A model generated the notes under the pieces. That model was not told where the DNA came from and did no database searches. It saw only the letters and a program-made list of their open reading frames with translations. The position numbers and the translations under genes are program-made. From NCBI GenBank assembly GCA_016200765.1, contig JACQEC010000072.1, positions 1 through 10,723 on the forward strand: a stretch of DNA of 10,723 bases. Reading direction: 5' to 3'. Of this stretch, positions 5,976 to 10,723 are shown piece after piece. The DNA is from Chloroflexota bacterium (GTDB lineage Bacteria > Chloroflexota > Anaerolineae > JACRMK01). Each line of letters begins with the position of its first letter. Position 1 is the stretch's first letter.

Positions 5976-6653
5976 ATGGCTACACTATTGGAGAAGGTCC
6001 AAACGTTGATCGCCGCGAACCTGCATTCGCTGGTAGATGAGGCGCTCAAGATGAACTCGCTGGCCGTGATAGACGAATACATCCGCCAGGTCGAGCACAA
6101 TCTGGATGACCTCGAGGACGCGACGGCTACGGTTGGCGGCGAGGTCAAGACGCTGAAGCGCAAGCAAGACGAGTTTGCCGGCAAAGTGAGCGAACTTGAC
6201 AACAACATTGACCTGTTGCTGAAGGAGAGCAAAGAGGCGCTCGCGGTTGCCGCGCAGAGCAAGCTCAACTCGACCCAGCGGCTGGCCGAGTCGTACCAGC
6301 AGCAGTATCAGCGCCAGCAGGCCGAGTACCAGAAACTGCTCGACGCCAAGCTCAAGCTGGAGGCGAAGCTGACCACGGTCAAGCAGGAGCGCGACGAGAT
6401 GCAGGCTCTGCTCGATCTGGCGCGCTCGAAGGAAGTGACCACGCGAACCGTGCAGTCGCTGGATAACCTCGTCGGCTCCGGCGATCAGGATATCGCGCGC
6501 ATGGCCGACAGCATCCGCTCCCGCCTCGACAAAGCCAGCGCGCACGCCGAGATGCAGGCCACCCGGCTGGACGCGCAGATGGACGATGTGCTCGAGCGGC
6601 ACACGCTCGACGCTCAACTGGCCGAGCGCAAGAAGAAGCTGGGGCTGGCGTAA
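5976..6653 (+). CDS. PspA/IM30-like coiled-coil protein (ESCRT-III family, membrane stress)
   Basis: The 225-residue protein is nearly all helix and charged. Its N-terminus, MATLLEKVQTLIAANLHSLVDEA, then SLAVIDEYIRQVEHNLDDLE (28-47), follows the PspA/IM30 pattern (amphipathic helix, then 'K.LDQYIRDME'). A long coiled coil with AQSKLNSTQRLAESYQQQY covers roughly 30-165, and the C-terminal part ends in short helices. PspA-family proteins coat and repair the cytoplasmic membrane under envelope stress; the family is about 220-250 residues, so this is full length. The ribosome binding site AGGAGG (5965-5970) lies two bases before an ATG at 5973 and five before the ATG at 5976; I prefer the second, giving MATLLEK. 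It is first in a row of membrane and envelope genes. No PspF-type regulator is present; the upstream ATPase-winged-helix protein is the nearest candidate. Confidence 0.75.
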   Translation: MATLLEKVQTLIAANLHSLVDEALKMNSLAVIDEYIRQVEHNLDDLEDATATVGGEVKTLKRKQDEFAGKVSELDNNIDLLLKESKEALAVAAQSKLNSTQRLAESYQQQYQRQQAEYQKLLDAKLKLEAKLTTVKQERDEMQALLDLARSKEVTTRTVQSLDNLVGSGDQDIARMADSIRSRLDKASAHAEMQATRLDAQMDDVLERHTLDAQLAERKKKLGLA

Positions 6654-6661
6654 GCAGTAAC

Positions 6662-6698
6662 GGAGGACGAACGACCAGAAATTGGTCGTTCGTCCTCC
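6662..6698. repeat. 16-bp perfect hairpin between the PspA-like gene and the binding-protein gene
   Basis: GGAGGACGAACGACCA (6662-6677) is exactly complementary to TGGTCGTTCGTCCTCC (6683-6698), with a five-base loop. It starts eight bases after the PspA-like stop codon. The stem is strong enough for a terminator or mRNA-stabilising structure, but the next bases (ACCCCACG) contain no T-run, so it is not a classical intrinsic terminator. It could make the PspA-like mRNA more abundant than the downstream genes. Confidence 0.75.
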
Positions 6699-6710
6699 AC
6701 CCCACGTTGT

Positions 6711-6802
6711 CTGTAGGGGCGAAGCGTGCCGGCGGGTGACGAGCGACGGGTGATGAGAATTAGCCCGACACCCGACACTCGGCGCGCGGCCTCGCCCTAC
6801 GG
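6711..6802. repeat. Palindromic repeat element with heptamer repeats inside (REP/MITE-like)
   Basis: The ends are imperfect inverted repeats: CTGTAGGGGCGAAGCGTGC (6711-6729) against GCGCGGCCTCGCCCTACGG (6784-6802), with a one-base bulge in the G/C run. Inside are heptamers on one side (GGGTGAC, GAGCGAC, GGGTGAT, GAGAATT from 6734 to 6761) and CCCGACA twice in tandem (6764-6777). It contains no gene. This structure resembles short non-autonomous repeats scattered between genes in Chloroflexota and other environmental bacteria. Its right edge sits 13 bases before the next ATG and supplies the GGACGGG that may act as ribosome binding site. Confidence 0.55.
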
Positions 6803-6815
6803 ACGGGATATTCTT

Positions 6816-7991
6816 ATGAACCGCACCCGCCTGATTTTTTTCGGCGTCGTCCTGCTCGCGCTCTTGATTGTCGGCGCGTCCCTCGCCTATCAACGCTTGA
6901 GCGGCGAGGCGCCGCTTGTCGCCCAAGGGCCCTTATCCGTGCGCATCGTCAGCGCCCTGCCTATCGAGCCGTGGGTACAGGAGGCTGCGCGGAAGTTCAA
7001 CGCGGAAAAGCAAACGCTCGACGGCCAGAGCATCGTCGTCAGCGTCACCCCCATGGACAGCCTGACGGCGATGGGCAAGTGGGACCGCGGCGAATTCAAC
7101 CCGATCCCGACCGTCTGGATTCCCGACAGCCGCTATCTGGTCGAGTTGGTGAACGCCATCTATAACGAGAAGTTGGGCCGCGACATCTTCCTGACCGACG
7201 GCGAGTACCGCGCGAAGCCGCTCGCGACCTCCCTGTTCTCGTGGGGCATCTACTCCAGCCGCGCGCGCGTCTTGCAGACCAAGTACGGCGCGATTGATTG
7301 GAAGGCCATCCACGACGCGGCCATCGCCAAGGGCGGCTGGCCCGAATTGGGCGGCCAGCCGGCGTGGGGTTACTTCAAGTTGGTCGTGCCGAACCCGCAC
7401 AAGAACGCGGCCGGACTGCTGGCGATGGTGGCCGCCGCCGGTGAATATTACGACAAGACCAGCATCACGACCGAGGATGTGACCAATCCAAAGTTTCAGG
7501 CCTGGCTCAAGGAACTGATGGGCTCGGTCACGGACTTCTCCAGCCTGAGCGCCTATTCCGTCGAAGACCTCGCCCTGTTCGGCTACTCCGTCGGCGACGG
7601 CGGCCAGTTGTTGGAGAGCGACCTGCTCGTCAACATGGGCGGCATCCAAACGCGCTGGGCAGACCCGCTGGTCATCGTCTATCCCAAATACCTGACGTGG
7701 TTCGACTTTCCGTTCACGATCTGGATGGGCCCCGAAACGAGCGCGGCCGAGAAAAACGCGGCGCTCCAGTTTGAGAAGTATCTGCTCTCGGCGGCGGTGC
7801 AGAGCACGGCCACCCAGCGCGGCCTGCGGCCGGCCAACACCGAGGTGGCGATTACCGGCGGCGACAGCCTGTTCGCCAAGTGGAAGGATCAGGGCGCGCT
7901 GGTGATTGTCCCGCGCACGACGCGCATGCGCCCGCCCGACCGCGAGCTCTCGCTGTTACGCTGGTTTGACCTGAATGTTGGGAAGCGGTAA
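6816..7991 (+). CDS. Membrane-anchored extracellular substrate-binding-like protein
   Basis: The 391-residue protein starts with a single hydrophobic helix (about 6-25, LIFFGVVLLALLIVGASLAY) and has no lipobox Cys, so it is probably anchored with its body outside the membrane. The rest has the type 2 periplasmic-binding fold pattern of extracellular solute-binding proteins. It begins LSVRIVSALPIEPWVQEAARKFN, then VWIPDSRYLVELVN, and later a lobe-crossing segment near TIWMGPETSAAEKNAALQFEKYL. It resembles the N-terminal half of the next gene's product, so the two are probably paralogues, but it lacks the VWA domain. No ABC permease or ATPase is nearby, so ligand sensing or a scaffold role is more likely than transport. 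The ATG at 6816 has GGACGGGA about eight bases upstream; a GTG at 6726 lies inside the repeat element and adds unconvincing residues. Confidence 0.75.
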   Translation: MNRTRLIFFGVVLLALLIVGASLAYQRLSGEAPLVAQGPLSVRIVSALPIEPWVQEAARKFNAEKQTLDGQSIVVSVTPMDSLTAMGKWDRGEFNPIPTVWIPDSRYLVELVNAIYNEKLGRDIFLTDGEYRAKPLATSLFSWGIYSSRARVLQTKYGAIDWKAIHDAAIAKGGWPELGGQPAWGYFKLVVPNPHKNAAGLLAMVAAAGEYYDKTSITTEDVTNPKFQAWLKELMGSVTDFSSLSAYSVEDLALFGYSVGDGGQLLESDLLVNMGGIQTRWADPLVIVYPKYLTWFDFPFTIWMGPETSAAEKNAALQFEKYLLSAAVQSTATQRGLRPANTEVAITGGDSLFAKWKDQGALVIVPRTTRMRPPDRELSLLRWFDLNVGKR

Positions 7992-8048
7992 GACGCGGCA
8001 TGAAACGAAGAGCTTCTCGGAGACGTTTTCCGGATCGTGAGATTGCTG

Positions 8049-8084
8049 ATGAGCACAGAGACGAACCGGCGGGGCAAAGTATGA
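8049..8084 (+). other. 11-codon mini-frame overlapping the next start codon (possible coupling)
   Basis: An ATG at 8049 encodes MSTETNRRGKV and stops with TGA at 8082-8084, overlapping the ATG at 8081 as ATGA. Its N-terminus looks natural, but it has only a weak ribosome binding site. It could be a coupling peptide, or a trace of a frameshift that separated the original start from the gene that follows. Confidence 0.2.
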
Positions 8085-9736
8085 GACAAATCACTCCTCT
8101 CCATTGGGCGCTGGGAACTTTGATCGTCGCGATCCTTCTGGTCGTCTGCGGCGGCACCGCGCTCCTGTGGAGCGTGATCAACAGCCTCACCTCATCGGGT
8201 GCGGTTACACCATCCACGCCCACATCAACCTTCGAACTGGCCTATTCGCCGGAGAAGGCCGCGCTGATGAAAGAGGTGATCGCGCGCTTCAACGGCGCGG
8301 GCTTCAAACTGCCCGGCGGCCAGACGATGACCATTGACGCAACGGCGATGGATGCCGAGGAGATGGTGGACGCCGCGCGCGGCGGGCGCTTCACGGCCAT
8401 CAGCCCTGACTCGTCATTGTGGCTCGCGCAGTTGGACGCGGGGCGCGACAGCCCGTTGGTGGGCGAGGTGGCGCGCTATGCCGTCACGCCGGTGGTCATC
8501 GCCATGTGGAACGACACCGCGCAATCGCTCGGCTATCCGAAGAAGGCGATTGGCTGGCAGGATTTGCTCAGCAAAGCCAGGTTCGACCCCAACTTCCGCT
8601 GGAGCCACCCGGCCGCCAGTACCGCCAGCGGCGTGCTGGCGACGTTGGCCGAGTTTTACGCGGGCGCGGGCAAGACGCGCGCCCTGACCGAGGACGACGT
8701 GAGGAGCCGCGCCGCGCTGGATTACGTCGCCGCGCTGGAAAAGACCGTGCGCTATTACGGCGAGGGCGAGCAGGCGACGATTGACCAGTTGCTGGCGAAC
8801 GGGCGCGGCTACCTTGACGCCACCGTCGTTTCCGAGCGCATGGTCATCTACCATAACTCGAAGGCCGCGACGAAGCTCGTGGCGGTCTATCCGGCGGAAG
8901 GCGCGCTCTGGCAAGATCACCCGCTGGCGTTGTTGGAGCAGGCGGGCCTCGGCGATGACCAGCGCTTGATCTATCGGCGGCTGCGCGACTTTTTGCTCAC
9001 GCCGGAGATACAGAAGCTGGTGTTGCAAAGCGGCTATCGTCCGGTGGACCTGAACCTGCGCCTCGACGACCCGGCCTCGCCCATCCGCGCGGCCAACGGC
9101 GTTGACCCGACCCAGCCGCAGACGACCTTGCAGATGCCGTCCACGGCGGTGGTGACGCTGGTGCAAGCGTCGTGGGCCTTGACCAAGCGGCCAACGAACA
9201 TCTATCTGGTCGTGGACACCTCGGGCAGTATGGAGACGAACAAGTTGGCCGAAGCGCAGAAGGCGCTGAACACGTTCCTTGATCAGATACAGGGCGACCG
9301 CGACCGGGTGGGGCTGGTGCCGTTTGCAACACGCGTCTATGGCGCCGTCGCGCTGAAGGAAATCGGCCCGCAACGCGCCTCGCTCAAGACCACCGTGAAC
9401 GGCCTGCGCGCCAGCGGCCAGACCGCCCTGCTCGACGCCATCGCCTATGCCTACGACGATTTGCAAAAGCGCGGCGAGCGCGACCGCATCAACGCGATTG
9501 TGGTGATGACCGACGGGATGGAGAACGGCTCGGCGACCACCCTCACCCAGTTGACCCAGAAGGTCCAGCGCGGCAACCAGAGCGGCGTGCCGGTGGTCAT
9601 CTTCTGCATCGCCTATGGGGGCGACGCCGATCTCAAGGTGCTGACCACGCTGGCGGAGGCCACCGGCGGACAGGCGCGCCGCGCCGACCCCGACACCATC
9701 CGCAAGCTCTACAAGATTCTCTCGACCTATTTCTAA
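8081..9736 (+). CDS. Membrane-anchored substrate-binding plus von Willebrand factor A (VWA) domain protein
   Basis: The 551-residue protein has one transmembrane helix (about 9-31, WALGTLIVAILLVVCGGTALLW), then a solute-binding-like domain (about 45-345), and a C-terminal VWA domain (about 372-551). The VWA domain has an intact metal-ion-dependent adhesion site: D379, S381 and S383 in VVDTSGSM, T448 in SGQTALLDA, and D478 in VVMTDGMENGS. Both domains should face outside. Such VWA domains bind protein partners through a divalent metal. C23 is followed by more hydrophobic residues and preceded by Val, so it does not look like a lipobox. GGCGGGG lies six bases before the ATG at 8081. An in-frame ATG at 8000 would add an Arg-rich cytosolic tail of 27 residues and cannot be excluded. 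The gene follows its shorter paralogue and is seven bases from the next gene, clearly one operon. Confidence 0.85.
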   Translation: MRQITPLHWALGTLIVAILLVVCGGTALLWSVINSLTSSGAVTPSTPTSTFELAYSPEKAALMKEVIARFNGAGFKLPGGQTMTIDATAMDAEEMVDAARGGRFTAISPDSSLWLAQLDAGRDSPLVGEVARYAVTPVVIAMWNDTAQSLGYPKKAIGWQDLLSKARFDPNFRWSHPAASTASGVLATLAEFYAGAGKTRALTEDDVRSRAALDYVAALEKTVRYYGEGEQATIDQLLANGRGYLDATVVSERMVIYHNSKAATKLVAVYPAEGALWQDHPLALLEQAGLGDDQRLIYRRLRDFLLTPEIQKLVLQSGYRPVDLNLRLDDPASPIRAANGVDPTQPQTTLQMPSTAVVTLVQASWALTKRPTNIYLVVDTSGSMETNKLAEAQKALNTFLDQIQGDRDRVGLVPFATRVYGAVALKEIGPQRASLKTTVNGLRASGQTALLDAIAYAYDDLQKRGERDRINAIVVMTDGMENGSATTLTQLTQKVQRGNQSGVPVVIFCIAYGGDADLKVLTTLAEATGGQARRADPDTIRKLYKILSTYF

Positions 9737-9743
9737 ATGACCT

Positions 9744-10550
9744 ATGTCGAACCGTGATATTCGCTCGCGCGCGTGGTCGGCCATCCTGGCCTATGCGATC
9801 TTCCGCTGGGAGAGCGCGGGCACGATTGCGCTGACCATCCTGCTGGCCTACTTCGTGCCACAGCCGTTTGCTTGGTGGCGATGGTGGTACTGGCTGTTGA
9901 TTGGCGTGGCCGCAGAGGCGCTGATTATCGTCACCAGCGTCGGCGATGTGAATACGGGCGCGCGCGTCGTCAGCGACCTCTTCCGGCAGGAGTTTGACCC
10001 GTCCAGCATCGCCAGCCCCAAATATCGCGCCGAGGTCGAGCGCGCGCTGGAATACCGCCGCCGCACCGAGGAATTGATCCGCCAGAGCGAGGCCGGCGTC
10101 CTGCAACAGCACTTGCAGGAATCCACCTCCGGCGTCTCCGATTGGATCGCGCAGATTTTCCGGCTGGCCCAGCGGCTCGACGTCTACGAGCGTGATGACC
10201 TGATCAAACAGGATGCCGCATCCACGCCGGGGGAACTGCGCACACTGACCGCGCGGGTTCAGCGCGAGCCCGATGAAGGCGTGCGCGAGCAAGCGCGTCA
10301 GGCGCTGGCTTCCAAGCAGGCGCAGTGGCAAAATCTGGAGAAGCTCCAGCAGACGATGGAGAAAGCCGAACTCCAGCTTGACGCCACCTTGACGGCGCTC
10401 GGCACGGTCTATTCGCAACTCGTCTTGATTCGCTCGAAAGACGACATCGCCGACAGCCGCGCCCAGCGCCTGCGCGCGGACATCGCGGAGCAGGTTGCCC
10501 AACTCAACGACCTGCAAAAAGCGATGGATGAGGTGTACACGAAGACATGA
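9744..10550 (+). CDS. Two-helix membrane protein with long cytosolic coiled-coil tail (unrecognised family)
   Basis: The 268-residue protein has two hydrophobic segments, about 25-42 and 47-66, joined by a short turn rich in Pro and Trp (PQPFAWWRWWYW, 39-50). The N-terminus and the long C-terminal region then lie on the same side, probably the cytosol. Residues about 80-268 are charged and helical, with coiled-coil character in QALASKQAQWQNLEKLQQTM and ADIAEQVAQLNDLQKAMDE. I do not recognise a named family. The ATG at 9744 has no clear ribosome binding site and follows the VWA gene's stop by seven bases, so translation is probably coupled. In this operon it could link the extracellular VWA protein to cytosolic partners such as the PspA-like protein; that is inference from order and topology. 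Confidence 0.75.
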   Translation: MSNRDIRSRAWSAILAYAIFRWESAGTIALTILLAYFVPQPFAWWRWWYWLLIGVAAEALIIVTSVGDVNTGARVVSDLFRQEFDPSSIASPKYRAEVERALEYRRRTEELIRQSEAGVLQQHLQESTSGVSDWIAQIFRLAQRLDVYERDDLIKQDAASTPGELRTLTARVQREPDEGVREQARQALASKQAQWQNLEKLQQTMEKAELQLDATLTALGTVYSQLVLIRSKDDIADSRAQRLRADIAEQVAQLNDLQKAMDEVYTKT

Positions 10551-10572
10551 CGGGCGCGCGGGCGGCGCTAAG

Positions 10573-10599
10573 CGATTTTAGATTTCCGATTTTAGATTT
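10573..10599. repeat. AT-rich 13-bp direct repeat
   Basis: CGATTTTAGATTT occurs twice (10573-10585 and 10587-10599) separated by one C, in an otherwise GC-rich context. ATTTTAGATT-type tandem repeats are common intergenic sequence in many environmental bacteria. It lies about 40 bases before the next ATG and may form an AT-rich upstream element, but no well-spaced promoter hexamers accompany it. Confidence 0.6.
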
Positions 10600-10638
10600 T
10601 ATTGACCTTCAGGTAAGGTGGTTAAGGGACAGACCGGC

Positions 10639-10723
10639 ATGGTGAATGAAGCTGAGAATGAGATCAGGGCGACGACGGAGGCGTGCGAAGCCCCGATCCA
10701 ACGCGCGCCGAACCTGAGTGACA
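10639..10723 (+). CDS. 5' end of a further gene of the cluster (partial, unidentified)
   Basis: An ATG at 10639 opens a frame of 28 codons to the right edge without a stop (begins MVNEAENEIRATTEACEAP). AAGGGA (10624-10629) lies nine bases upstream as a plausible ribosome binding site. The visible residues are acidic and hydrophilic with no signal peptide, so a cytosolic protein is likely. No family can be assigned. It lies 88 bases after the two-helix protein gene and on the same strand. Confidence 0.45.
   Translation, partial: MVNEAENEIRATTEACEAPIQRAPNLSD

Noticed and set aside
6734..6784. Heptamer repeats considered as a CRISPR or iteron array
   Set aside because: The units are only 7 bp, degenerate and without spacers; no cas or replication gene is present.
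6726..6815. GTG at 6726 as start of the binding-protein gene
   Set aside because: It lies within the palindromic repeat element and adds 30 residues of repeat-derived sequence before the transmembrane anchor.
8147..8149. C23 of the SBP-VWA protein as a lipobox cysteine
   Set aside because: The preceding residues are VV, not the usual small residue, and hydrophobic sequence continues after the Cys, fitting a transmembrane anchor better.
8414..9784. Long antisense open frame across the SBP-VWA gene
   Set aside because: The sense strand encodes an intact MIDAS; the antisense product is Arg/His/Leu-rich with no recognisable features.

Overview
The window is GC-rich bacterial DNA coding almost entirely on the + strand. 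The gene repertoire suggests a member of the Chloroflexota (Anaerolineae-like), probably uncultured. The indications are a STAS protein with a C-terminal KSPYLKL-type segment, a substrate-binding/von Willebrand A fusion, an ATPase fused to an OmpR-type winged helix, and short palindromic repeats of the GTAGGGGCGAAGC type. This placement is inference from family resemblance, not a database result.

Region 1 (1-447) holds the first 22 codons of a leftward gene, possibly the start of a helix-turn-helix/IS630-like transposase, with its own promoter. About 300 bases of GC-rich, hairpin-prone non-coding DNA follow, ending in a very good sigma70-type promoter (385-413).

Region 2 (448-4215) looks like one transcription unit of four genes: an FAD-dependent amine oxidase of the monomeric sarcosine oxidase type, an overlapping STAS-domain protein, a luciferase-like flavin-dependent monooxygenase, and a seven-repeat Kelch-type lipoprotein. 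The first and third suggest oxidative small-molecule metabolism. The STAS protein and the lipoprotein have no obvious link to it.

Region 3 (4216-5823) has a second clear promoter and a gene for a P-loop ATPase with a C-terminal OmpR/PhoB-type DNA-binding domain and no receiver domain: a likely one-component, nucleotide-gated regulator.

Region 4 (5824-10723) begins with an intergenic region carrying an inverted repeat and three TCAG-containing repeats spaced 22 and 11 bp apart, the layout that OmpR/PhoB-type winged helices recognise. Then come a PspA/IM30-like (ESCRT-III family) coiled-coil protein, a strong 16-bp hairpin and a palindromic repeat element. After these lie a membrane-anchored substrate-binding-like protein, a membrane-anchored substrate-binding plus VWA protein with an intact MIDAS, a two-helix membrane protein with a long cytosolic helical tail, and the start of another gene at the right edge. 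No ABC permease or ATPase accompanies the two binding-protein-like genes. I read region 4, perhaps with the region 3 regulator, as a possible envelope-sensing or envelope-stress module, and this is the most interesting part of the window.
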